A stretch of 64,000 bases of DNA, from assembly GCA_033675265.1 (NCBI GenBank), contig JAUJYZ010001497.1, positions 1 through 64,000 on the forward strand, in the 5' to 3' direction. The notes beneath the pieces are model-generated. The model made no database searches and was not told where the DNA came from. It saw only the letters and a list, made by a program, of their open reading frames with translations. Shown here one piece after another: positions 23,101-34,120 of this stretch (position 1 is its first letter; each line of letters starts with the position of its first letter). Source of the DNA: Actinostola sp. cb2023. Taxonomy: Eukaryota; Cnidaria; Anthozoa; Actiniaria; Actinostolidae. A program made the position numbers and the translations under genes.

Positions 23101-26100
23101 GATATCAACCAGAAAGTATTCTATGAAAATTCTTCACGAGATCGGAAATGACGTCTAACGAATTCAAGCAATAAGTTGCTGTCCTTTGAGAGAACAATAC
23201 AGGTAGTGATTTCTGATCGAAAAGGAAATTCTCCTTGACGTTCTTTGAATTTCAAAGGAGAATATGGGTTTTGATCACAAGCCAATTACACAGTTCTGAA
23301 ACAAATGTAATCCAATTGCAAATGCGTCCCAGTTATTTGCCATTTTTTGTGTTTAATTTGTACAAAGAGAGTAGGAACAGGAGCAGGATAAATAGCAAGA
23401 ACAAGTAAAGACACTTGTTTGTCATAATTCGCCCAACTAATTATTTTTAAACTTATCAGGTAAATGTGTAAGGTAAAAAAAAAAGGTAAAAAAAAGAAAA
23501 AAGTCAAGACAAAGAATTACGTTTACCTTCAGGTAGCTGTTCTCTTCCTCCAGCTTCACATTAGCCTTCAAAATGCTTTCCAGCGAGTTTTCTTCTTCGG
23601 TTTCAGGGTCCAGGAACTCTGCATTGTGCGCATCGATTTCATTCCAGGAAACGTTCGGATTCAAAGACGCGCCAAAATAAACCGAGCATATGTTTATGAC
23701 GTCATCGACAATTTCCGTGACTTGATTTGGTATGACGTCACTTCCTGTGGGGTTCAAACTTAGTGTTTTGAAGCAAAGGTCAAGATGTTCACCTCTTGAA
23801 GCCATTGACAAAATTCCATGTTGGGGATTCTTGAAGAAAAATACGGTCCCCTTATTTGATCCACGAACTTCCTCAACCAGTTCCTGGAGCATGAGTTGAT
23901 GATGAAGCACCGCTGAGCACATTGCAGGCTCGATTTCCATGGCAAAAGTGCAACGCTTATGGTATCCATGGCAAAATAGTGCAACCACTTTGGTTGTTGG
24001 ATTTCCTGGACCAAGGTGTTCGGTACCAGCATGACCTTTCAAACAGGTTCTGACCAAGTCAAGCTTGCTGTGTAGCCTCACCATCGTCGAAATCTCTGGT
24101 ACAACTTCAATGAGTTTGCTTTGAGGCGGGGTTTCTACCGAGAATACGTTACGCACATTCCGTTCAACAATGGCACGTAGTACTCCAATGTCCACCAGAG
24201 AAACTGATCTCAAACACACAATTACTCCAAGTTTTCCTAGCGTACTTTCTCTATCGTGAAAATCGCCGTTTTCAAATTCAATCTCTTTGAACAGCGGTTG
24301 CTTGTTTGACATGACGTCACCTTCCAAAGGTTTTGATTGGCGACCGCAAGTGACGATGGTTAATAAGATAGTCGGCGAGGTCCCTGAAATGGACACTTTT
24401 CTGTAACTTACGAAATATGATAACCGACCGTAGAAGTCTTTGTAGAATTCCATGTGGGCCTCGCTTTCATCCAGGTATGTGCTGAGTGCTAATATGTCCA
24501 CAATGGTCTTACAAATGAGGAAAACATTGGCTGTTGACTCAATGATGAGAAGTGCCTCTAAAAGGAAGCACAAAGCTGCAATGTTGTACACACAACTTAG
24601 GGGTGCCAGCGAGCTTGCATCGTCCAGCAAAGGTGGAACTTTGGATAACAAACCTTGTACTAAAACTAGCTGTTTCTCAGCATCCAGATGTCCATCTATT
24701 AGCATACAAATACATACATATAACGACAACTGTAAGAGATCTTCCATGCAGTCCGCCTTACGAGGGCGTTTGGGTATACCTTCGATTTCATCAAATGCCG
24801 ATGGCATATCGTACACATTGAGTGCCGTTATTCGAATTTCCAATGTCTTCCAAAGATCGGTATCCACTGAGAATACAGCGACACCATGACATTGTTTGTA
24901 TACATCGATGGTTTTCCTAATGGGAGCTTCAAAAAGTGCCTTCGAAGGAATCAGTGCAGTGAAATCTTCTGCTGCTGTGGGATATAGTTCATTCATTGTG
25001 TCCGCAAGAGACAACGTTTGAGGGTAATATACGCCATACTCTCCCTCGGAATACTTCAGGGCGTGGTCGAGTAGATCTTTTGATTGAGTTATCTCACCCA
25101 TAGAGGCTAGAGTACGGGACATTTCCTCCGAATACACCAAGAGTGAGGGGCCGAAAGCATTTTCTTCAAGGCTTTTCTTGATGTTAGTAACTTCATGAGT
25201 ATGGAAATCAAATACTTCTACTGCTTGCTTAACTAACCCCAGTTGCATCAAGCATCTAGTGGAAATACAGGTAGCAATCTTTTGGATCATATTGGACACA
25301 GGTGACAAGTGAAGTTCCTCCAGATGTAGCATTTCAACTACTTCATTGTAGTATTTCATCTGATTACATGCACTTGTATAATTAATGAGAAGAACAAATG
25401 AAACTTGCGAGAATTCATCACGACCGTCAAAAATCTTCATTTTCTGAGGATGCAGAAGATCAAACAACCGCACAGTTCCAACATAGTTTCGTTGCTCTAT
25501 CAAGTCATCACGTGACTTCCTCTGATCACGTGCGACATAATAATAATCACGCGACTCCTTTTCTTGATCACGTGCGCCAATATCATAATGACGTGACTCC
25601 TTTTCTTGATCACGTGCGCCAATATAATCACGTGACTTCTTTTTTTGATCACGTGGCAATACAACTGTATCGCGATCCTGGTTTCCTTTCTCTCTTTTAT
25701 AGAGAGATCCAGACTTTTGGCATAGCTCGAGAAATGTCCTCACAGCTGCATCATCGACTTTCCCTTGCACGAATTTTGCGCGAGTAACATTATTTTTCAC
25801 AGCATCAAGCAGGCTTATTTGCGAAAGATTTGAGCATTTCGCTTCATCTATGGTTAGCAATTTTTCATGGGCGATTTCCAAACTTTTGACGGCAGAGTCA
25901 TGTTTACCCATCATGCTTTGCGAGCATCCGATATTGTTCTCAATGATAGCTAATAAAAAAAAACTGTTTTCAATTTTTATTTCATAATCTTGCATGAAAT
26001 GAATAGCACAAGAGAAGAGTACCAAAGCATCATCGAATATCCCCAACTCAAGCGCATTTGCCCCGGCGATGTTGCATATGACTATATAAGGGAGAACATC

Positions 26101-26394
26101 CGTAATACTGGAAGTACGAAGGCAGAGAAAACCACAGCTTGCAGAAAAGTCCGTTGAAAAACTACTCCGCTTTGACTCTATTGTGCGGACTTCGTCGTGA
26201 ACTTCTTTCCTTTCAAAGTCTCGTGGTTCGCACTGTTTAATACCATGTAAAACTTTGGTAATAACTTGACGAGCCTCTGGATACCGGCTCTGCTTCCTCA
26301 GCGTGATTGCTTGGCGGAGATCCGCCACAATTTCCAAGCACTCTCCTTTTTTGGTTGGCATCACACCATGGCAAGCAAAGTGTACAATTGCCAT
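15905..26394 (-). CDS. Giant TPR protein with CHY/CTCHY/RING-H2 tail (5 exons, about 2,780 aa, one frameshift)
   Basis: Five exons join with matching phases: 26394-23527 (residues 1-956), 22714-22325 (957-1086), 21724-16765 (1087-2739), 16326-16244, 15947-15905. Donors are AAG/GTAAAC, ACT/GTAAGT, GAG/GTAAGC and AGT/GTAAGT; acceptors end AACAG or CACAG. Order of parts: TPR-like helices in the N-terminal 500 residues; a coiled coil across the first junction (about 939-980); a disordered acidic/Ser region; 16 TPRs of 40 residues (about 1770-2410); a basic helix (about 2545-2582); CHY finger (from C2603), CTCHY finger and RING-H2 (2734-2773). By family knowledge CHY-RING proteins are ubiquitin ligases and TPRs bind partners, so a RING-type E3 is inferred. 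The ATG at 26394 has an in-frame stop upstream and a good Kozak context (AAGATGG). An extra C at 19443-19446 breaks exon 3, whose 4,960 bases are one over a multiple of three; it could be an error, a polymorphism or a dead allele. Confidence 0.82.
16327..16764 (-). other. Intron 3 of the TPR-RING gene; foldback plus CCTGTGG repeat
   Basis: 438 bases. AGAAAAAGATGG with CCACAATCCTTTGCG (16450-16491) is repeated inverted at 16513-16552. At 16571-16670 lies one copy of the repeat bounded by ACCACAGGCAGCCCA and GATGGGTTTCCTGTGGTAGA. Confidence 0.75.
17751..19675 (-). other. TPR array, 16 full units plus one partial
   Basis: 120-bp DNA units encode 40-residue repeats of the type NLGTAYQTLNQYDDAIAYHK followed by KCLDIAKEMGDKQMEMRAI. 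The first two units are degenerate. The 40-residue period, longer than the usual 34, resembles LGN/GPSM- and kinesin-light-chain-like TPRs. Neighbouring units are nearly identical at DNA level, and blocks 18001-18360 and 18361-18720 are a 360-bp (three-unit) duplication. The array ends in a truncated unit followed by EAITCSERDLAEEM. Confidence 0.93.
19443..19446. other. Frame-breaking extra C in the TPR coding DNA
   Basis: Every other TPR unit reads TGCCCGC or TGCGCGC here (plus strand), while this one reads TGCCCCGC. The minus-strand frame then leaves MEMR for GNHECG and stops after about 17 codons. With three Cs the two long frames (21781-19394 and 19482-16744) become one. Confidence 0.9.
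21725..22324 (-). other. Intron 2 of the TPR-RING gene with inverted (ACGAGT)-type repeats
   Basis: 600 bases. Near its ends are CGACTACGAGTACGAGTACG (about 21857) and AAAACTCGTACTCGTATAAC (about 22206) in inverted orientation, with CGA/CGACGA-rich sequence inside. This looks like a small degenerate foldback. No coding evidence. Confidence 0.55.
22325..22714 (-). other. Exon 2 of the TPR-RING gene: coiled coil and acidic linker
   Basis: 390 bases, phase 0 at both ends. The acceptor AAACAAACAG precedes AACAAGGTTCAAGAG. It starts NKVQEFIEFTEELQDKLTDL, continuing the heptad-like pattern of exon 1, then a polar stretch with GDDDDDVPDAP, and ends VNNLADKT at a consensus GTAAGT donor. The flanking introns (22715-23526 and 21725-22324) have no open frames of note. 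Confidence 0.82.
22715..23526 (-). other. Intron 1 of the TPR-RING gene; carries a dispersed repeat fragment
   Basis: 812 bases. TTTCAATCAGCTGCTAAAAG (23029) resembles sequence at 28263 and 31551, and AATGACGTCTAACGAATTCA (23148) resembles 31893. These are parts of the 27-35-kb duplicated segment, so a common dispersed repeat lies in all three places. Confidence 0.55.
23527..26394 (-). other. Exon 1 of the TPR-RING gene: helical N-terminal region
   Basis: 2,868 bases, 956 codons, uninterrupted. TPR-like pairs are visible at about residues 108-135 (ALELGIFDDALVLFSCAI) and 150-180 (NNIGCSQSMMGKHDSAV). A charged tandem repeat lies at about 248-302. At 803-860 a VVALFCHGYH strand-turn is followed 40 residues later by TVFFFKNPQHG. 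This spacing recalls the His- and Cys-bearing strands of caspase/CHAT folds, but no Cys stands at the second site. That resemblance is weak. The exon ends in Glu/Lys-rich sequence (LKANVKLEEENSYLK) that continues as a coiled coil in exon 2. Past the GTAAAC donor the open frame runs into intron. Confidence 0.8.
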
Positions 26395-26929
26395 CTTTGC
26401 AGCAACGGCTAGTGACGGTGTAACGACAATACTATGTCACATGTTTATCACACTGACCTGTCACAACATTATATTCCTTGGTCGATTCATAGAACTGAGA
26501 AACAATCTAAAGATATCCACTGTACGAGTCAACACAAGTCTTGTGTTCTTGGATCTGAAAGAATTCAAATTGAAAAAACGTCATACTTTGCAGTTTCCAA
26601 GCGCAAAGAATACAATTCTGTAGAACTGAAAGTCTGTCTTCAAAAAGCAAGTACAGCTTATAACAGTATACATTCAAATTTGATTCTTCAAATGTACCAT
26701 ATTTGCTAGCCTTTAGTGTGTGCTAAGTAACTGCCAGTGTCACAGTTAAAAACTGATGGTTATAAAAATCCCGCTGAGTCACGAAATCCTGTTCTAACAC
26801 GTCATTTTCCCTTTTCATCCCTAAAATCCCCCTCCCACATCCGGTCCACTGAAAAAGCGTATTCAGCGAAACTGAAAAATTGCGTGACGATGACGTCATT
26901 GAAATAAACAAATTTTACGTACTCCGATT
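26395..26929. promoter_or_regulatory. 5' flank of the TPR-RING gene (no motif assigned)
   Basis: 535 bases between the start codon and the duplicated segment. It should hold the promoter and 5' untranslated region of the minus-strand gene. No convincing TATA box was found. One TGACGTCA (CRE-like) occurs near 26890. Short open frames on both strands are not supported. Confidence 0.35.
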
Positions 26930-29900
26930 ATTACATGTAACGTAGTTTAAACCAACTAAATAATTATAAAAATACCAATACACAAAAACATATCGCATCA
27001 ACAATCGACAGACGCTTCGCGGCTCGTTCTCGTTGTGAAAGCCAAATCCTCTGGGGCCAGGGTACAGACGCGAACACTTGCGAATTTAAAGACAAAATGG
27101 CGGTCAAAACTGCCAGTAAAAATATGATGTGTTCTCGAAATTTCAGCGACTCGGGTACACAAACTGGCTCAGGATACGTGTAAAAACATCGAAAACTCTT
27201 GTAAGCGTTTCTTACGATGAAAAAATCTAAATGTGGTCGTTGTAATCTTTCAGTTTTAATAATACGTACGTATATATACACGGTATATACTGCGATGTTG
27301 TCAAGCTACTCAGATCATTGTAAAGAAACTTCAATTATTATTGAAAATCTCGCAATAGAAATTCGTCGGAAAAAAAGAAGAAACTAGAAGATATATATAA
27401 AGAACAAACTGAACAAAAATGGAGCTTATTTATATGCATTAACTTCGTTATAAACCGCGAAAAACTTCAGGGGAATTTTGTTTGACCGCCGTGCGTACTG
27501 CGATGGCTGCATGCCAGGGTTCCTGAAAATCAATATCAAATTCCAACAATTCTTTGATATACTATATTTGAACATTACTTTAATTGTTGTACTCTAGTTT
27601 TTCATGTACAACGTACACTCAGAATGCCTTGGCACAGTTTTTAACACGTAAATTATTGATGCTTGCGAGAGTGTTTGTGAGAAAAAACATTGTATGGAAA
27701 GCAACTCAATAATACGAAGCTACCAGTATATATTGAGCCTTTTTGCTACTTACAAGTGACGAGATCACTGGTTAACTCCCCCTGGAGCTGTCAATCAAAC
27801 TACCTTTAAAGTTGGTTGCAGACTTAGGCCAGGTCTAGTAGGATATTTGAGAGAACAAAGTACATGCATACACTAATAGCCAAAAGATGCTTAGTTGCAT
27901 ATTTTCTACATCAATAGATGACACGGGAGCTAGATGACCATAGATGGTAACAACAGTTGGATATGAAGCTATAAGAGAGGGGAGGGGATAAAGAAGGGTT
28001 ACAAATATTTTCACTCTGAAAAAGGTACATGAGTCTTTAATAGAGTAGTTTATTTGGTGAATTCAATGGATTCAAAAATTACCCTAGTGCTTAATTAGAA
28101 CTCATAGTCAAATAGAAAGAATTGTTCAAATGAAACTCAACAAAAATCATTGTTCTATCTGTTTGTTCATTGTTTTTACAACCATGACCATGCACAATTA
28201 TAATTTTGCATATCAAAAGCTCCGATTGAGTAACAATCAGCCAATAAATTATACTATGGGTTTCAATCAGCTGATAGAAGTCCACAATTCTCATTAGAGT
28301 CGTTTTCATATGAGTGGGAAGTAACTGTACCGTACCATGACTGTATCATGCCATCATTATGCCGTATCCAAGCATTCTGATTGGTTGAGCAATGATTTTG
28401 CGCGCTGTGATTGGTTGAATACAATGTCTTTGATTCCGTACCGTCACCGTAACTCCGTGCTGTATGAGGTTTCCCACTCGTACGAAAACGACTCTATCTG
28501 ACCCAAAATGATGATCAAAACATTTTCGGAAATCACCGAAAGAAACCCAAAAACGAAAACCCTTTCTGAAAAGGGTTTGACACCGCAAATTTGTAAGTAA
28601 TATATTGCTTCACCGAACACCGTAGGTTTAGAAACACAAACACCGCATCCCGCAGGAATTACCATCACCGCAACACTGCAAACCCCAATGCCCCCCTCAA
28701 GGTACAATCATAATCCACTAGAAATTTATTGGTATTTTCCTGTACTTTTATAATTACTCGATGCAATCTGATTGGCCCTAGAACAATGGAAAATAGTTCT
28801 ATAAATAGCCTGATCTTGGAACAAGATGACTCACAGACCTATAATACAGGAAATAGGTCTTGATGGATGTCAAGCCTGCATGCCCATACAGCGACATCAC
28901 CATGCACGCACTACACTGCATGTGATTTCATGGTTCACTTAAAGTTTGCAGTCAGAGTTGCTTAAATTACAATAATCATCTGTGTTTCTACAGATAACAG
29001 CCATTCTGATATGATAGCATGCTTATTTTTTTACTTGAATAATAATAATAAAACCTTTGGTTACTTTCTTTTAAGCCTGACATTCAGGGCATAACCCCTT
29101 GAAAGAATCACGCCAAAACTATTCAAACATATATAAAGTTTCAGAGTCACATGAAACAAGACTTAAACTATTCAATATGTACACAAAAAGATGTGAAAAC
29201 TGTAAGACTCTGGTGTCTATGGTATAAAGCTGCTGGACTTCTTTTAAAAGTTGCGATTCTATTAACTCAAAAGTTTGAAATTCATCAAACAATTTTGATA
29301 TTTTGTCTGACAAGTAAATTCCATGCAGACATATTCGTGTCAATCTGCACAGTGATATTTGAATACCTGCTAGACTATTGTGTCACAGTGCGTGCATGGG
29401 TCAACATTACTGATGAATAGAGGTTGTTATGTTTATGCATGAACTCACTGGCATGTTATAGCATCACGCATAATAATTAATCTTAACATTAAACTATACT
29501 TTTCAAAAGTTTATAACACATTTTAGTGGGTGTGTTCATGGCACACGTGCATAGCATGTGGACCCAAAGGGATCATTCGTGGAATGAAATGTCCTACGAG
29601 TTCCTAGTTTGCCTGTGAGAGCTGTGATCATGACACACAAAGAGCTTCAGATTTCATCCTCTCTTCATTACAATGTTTGTCTCTTCATATTTTGTTCACC
29701 GAAATTTGGAATTTAGGATATTTATGACTGATTATAGATTCTGACAGAAAATTCTTCTGAAATCCATGATATACGTATCCTAATTTCATAGAGTTTGTAT
29801 TCAAAATGATACTTAGAGTTGAACTCATAGACTGATCACCTGAAGCAGTTGTTGTTTGTGAGTTTGGGTATGCGTGGTCGTTATATAACTGTACCGTTTT

Positions 29901-30214
29901 GAATTATCACGTGGGAATGAGATGCATGTACGTATATATGAGCATGTAGTATCAAAGTCAAATCCACTGTGATTGGATAAGAAATTGTGAAATCAATAAT
30001 GATTGGATGACGGTACATGTGTAATGTTCACCTTCAGAAGAAACAACTTTGGAGACACGTGAATTTCTCCTCTTTTGACTACTACTTATACTATGCATAT
30101 ATACACTCATGGCGTAAAAAGTCATTCTTGTTCAGCTGCAAACGTGGAAAGTTCAAGTGCATGTAACAAAGATGGTCATGTTCCAGTGAAAATTATAAGG
30201 TAAAAACTAGAAGA
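26930..30214. repeat. Segmental duplication, copy A (3.3 kb)
   Basis: Collinear with 30245-35431. Shared stretches include AACTATAAAAATACCAATACAC-type sequence at the start, AAAGACAAAATGGCGGTCAA, GGTTCCTGAAAATCAATATC, TCACTGGTTAACTCCCCCTG and, at the end, AATTATAAGGTAAAAACTAG. Small open frames are partly conserved between the copies but shift at indels, so no gene is called. Confidence 0.88.
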
Positions 30215-30244
30215 CATCATACAGCGTCGTTTTAAAATATATCT

Positions 30245-33200
30245 TACGTACTCTTACGATTATTAACGTGGTTTAATAAACCAACAAACTAACTATAAAA
30301 ATACCAATACACAAAATGATATCGCATCAACAATCGACAGACGGCGAACACTTGCGAATTTAAAGACAAAATGGCGGTCAAAACTGCCAGTAAAAATATG
30401 ATGTGTTCTCGAAATTTCAGCGACTCGGGTACACAAACTGGGTCAGGATACGTGTAAAAGCATCGAAAACTCTTGTAAGCGTTTCTTACGATGAAAAAAT
30501 CTAAATGTGGTCGTTGTAATCTTTCAGTTTTAATAATACGTACGTATATTGTTGTCAAGCATTCATGCAGTATACTCAGATCATTGTAAAGAAACTTCAA
30601 TTATTGTTGAAAATCTCGCAATATCTCGTCGGATAAAAAGTAGAAACTAGAAGATATACATAAAGAACAAACTGAACAAAAATGGAGCTTATTTATATGC
30701 ATTAACTTCGTTATAAACCGTGAAAAACTTCAGGGGAATTTTGTTTGACCGCCGTGCGTACTAGAGATGGCTGCATGCCAGGGTTCCTGAAAATCAATAT
30801 CAAATTCCAACAATTCTTTGTGGTATTAAATAAGATGATATACCTATATTTGAACATTACTTTAATTGTTGTACTCTAGTTTTTCATGTTACAACGTACA
30901 CTCAGAATGCCTTGGCACAGATTTTAACACGTAAATTATTGATGCTTGCGAGAGTGTTTGTGAGAAAAAACATTGTATGGAAAGCAACTCAATAATACGA
31001 AGCTACCAGTATATATTGAGCCTTTTTGCTACTTACAAGTGACGAGATCACTGGTTAACTCCCCCTGGAGCTGTCAATCAAACTATGTTTAAAGTTGGTT
31101 GCAGACTTTAGGCCAGGTCTAGTGGGATATTTGAGAGAACAAAGTACATGCATATACTAATAGCCAAAAGATGCTTAGTTGCATATTCTACATCAATGAT
31201 GACACGGGAGCTAGATGCATGACCATAGATGGTAACAACAGTTGGATATGAAGCTATAAGAGAGGGGAGGGGATAAAGAAGGGTTACAAATATTTTCACT
31301 CTGAAAAAGGTACATGAGTCTTTAATAGAGTAGTTAATATTTGGTGAATTCAATGGATTCAAAAATTACCCTAGTGCTTAATTAGAACTCATATAGTCAA
31401 ATAGAAAGAATTGTTCAAATGAAACTCAACAAATATCATTGTTCTATCTGTTTGTTCATTGTTTTTACAACAATGACCATGCACAATTATAATTTTGCAT
31501 AACAAAAGCTCCGATTGAGTAACAATCAGCCAATAAATTATACTATGGATTTCAATCAGCTGATAGAGGTCCACAATTCTTATTAGAGTCCTTTTCATAT
31601 GAGTGGGAAGTAACTGTACCGTACCATGACTGTATCACGCCATCATTATGCCGTATCCAGGCATTCTGATTGGGTGAGCAATGATTTTGCGCGCTGTGAT
31701 GGGTTGAATACAATGTCTTTGATTCCGTACCGTGACCGTAACTCCGTGCCGTATGAGGTTTCCCACTCATACCACAACGACTCTATCTGACCCAAAATGA
31801 TGATCAAACATGACCACTATGTGCTATCAAGCAGAACAAATTCTATTGAGAACTTGCAATTCAGCTGGAAAAAATTCCACACAAGACTGGTAATGACGTC
31901 TACTTAAATCAAGCAAAAAAAGGGCCTATATATAGTCACTCGACATACCATTTGACAAAAACAATACGGTAAGATGCATACAAAGAGAAACTAGTTCTTA
32001 TACCATTATCTGAGTTCAAATTACTAAATTGCTCAATCTCTTTCCCTTGGAACTAATGAAAATGTAATTTATCAATGCTTGATACAATACAATAATTTAT
32101 TTAACGTCGATAACGTAAGGAGTGGTTACCCAATCCCGAGCCAGAGGCTCATGTTGCATGATGCATTAGAGGACATCAGTGGGAACCCATGGATATATTG
32201 TGTCGCTCGTTTCTCACTCCAAGGAGAAATACCCCTGGGAACTAAGTCTGTTGAAACTTGTTCCGGTAGGTCAAAATTCAATATGGCAGCTGTCCAACAA
32301 AGCAGAATATACTTGATATTGATTGGTTGGCCTTCCTAAGTCGACCCCCGGGGGTACGTTCCAATCCAAACACCATGGATTAAGGAAGCTCCATATGTTA
32401 TTAGCTCCATCTATTATGATCCTGTTTTAAATGTAACATATTGGCGCAAAAATGGTTTCCACTGTTGTTGTGGTTGTGGTCAGTAAAAGCAATGAATAAA
32501 AGTTGCAGCTCCTGACTGTTAAACCAAGGTACAGTGTATGATCATAATCCACTAGAAATTTATTTACCATCTATTGGTATTTTCCTGTACTTTTATAATT
32601 ACTCGATGCAATCTGATTGGCTCTAGAACAATGGGAAACAGTTCTATAAATAGCCTGATCTTGGAACAAGATGACTCATAGACCTATAATATCTACAGGA
32701 AATAGGTCTTGATGGATGTCAAGCCTGCATGCCCATACAGCGACATCACCATGCACGCACTACACCCCAGGCAATGCATGTGATTTCATGGTTCCCTTAA
32801 AGTTTGTATTCAGAGTTAGATTACAACTAGACATTGCTATGGGCAATGTACACTCGTGCCCTGTTGAGAATGAGCTACATGTACTGACATGCTTCATTGG
32901 GATCCCTGTGGTAGTGTGGATACGAGTTTTATTTTTGCTTGAAAAGCTTCCCTTTTCTACCTGGAACCAGCACATGTAGTTATCTTTCGTGATCAATGCC
33001 GTATGTTTTATATTTCGCTGTTAGAGTGAAAATATTTGAACATTTTAAAAGTAAAATCAAGAGACCATTATCTTGGTATATAAAAATGTATTCAACGAGT
33101 AAAGTTCAATGATTGATAGTGTTGTTGTCGGTCGATTTTTCATTTAGACTTCGAAATATAAAATACCATAAATATAAGCTTGTGGTTTCCTTTCTAGTAG

Positions 33201-34089
33201 AACACATAGACGTCCAGCTATTCGTGTGCCTATATCAGTTGGACGATAAGGATTTTCACTGAATGTGGCGTGTGTGTCAGTTGTATAATTGGGCTTCCTG
33301 TGGTTTCAGGTAGCCCAAGCGTAGAAATCAGTGGATCGTGACGTCTTTGGATTTTCGTTTTGGGTCGGGAATGAGCTCTGATAAAGCCTTCAAAGGGTAT
33401 ATGAGATTCTCAAAAATGTCTTCACAACAGTAGTCTGAAAATTAAAGAACAAATTGGTGTAGAAATTTGAGCAAGAAATTCTGGTTTTGAGTGGTTTTGA
33501 GCGATTCGAAAATTTTGGTTCAGGTCATTTTATAGTTTTGTGTATGAGTTTGTTTGTTTCTAGAATACTAGAAATAAAGAATAATAGTTGTTGAAGTCCC
33601 CTGTGTAGTTTTCTTGAGGTTTTGAGTTGTATTTATTCGATGATGGGTCAGTTGTCTTGTGAATTTTGATGTGTTGACTAGCGCTGAACGGCGACCGATG
33701 AAGGGGATGCCCGGGCTCTGACTTGTTGCTTTATACCTCGTCTTTTTATCCTTCATTGGGCCAACACATTTAATTTCGCCACTCTTTAACATTGCGATTG
33801 TGCGAGACAATTCAGTAGTACAAAATTCCCTTCCTAATAGACACACCAGCTTTGACGTGACTATATCATGTTTTGGATTTGCCAAAGTCCCACATCGATT
33901 ACGAGAAAGATAAATGTTTGTATATAAATAGTTCCAATACATTTACATGTAGATACTAGGCCTCGGTACTAGGCGTTGCAAACCTTCTCCCCTTGCCCTC
34001 CCCCTTCTCTGATCCCCAACCCTCTCCCCTATTTATATTTGGGTCTCGATAGCATGTGACCGGATATTGCACAACTTTGCGATTTTCTG

Positions 34090-34120
<31 letters not shown>

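Noticed and set aside
26964..30600. Conserved minus-strand frames in duplication copies A and B (105 and 103 codons)
   Set aside because: The frames agree only where the DNA is identical and diverge at indels at both ends. No recognised motif or splice context.
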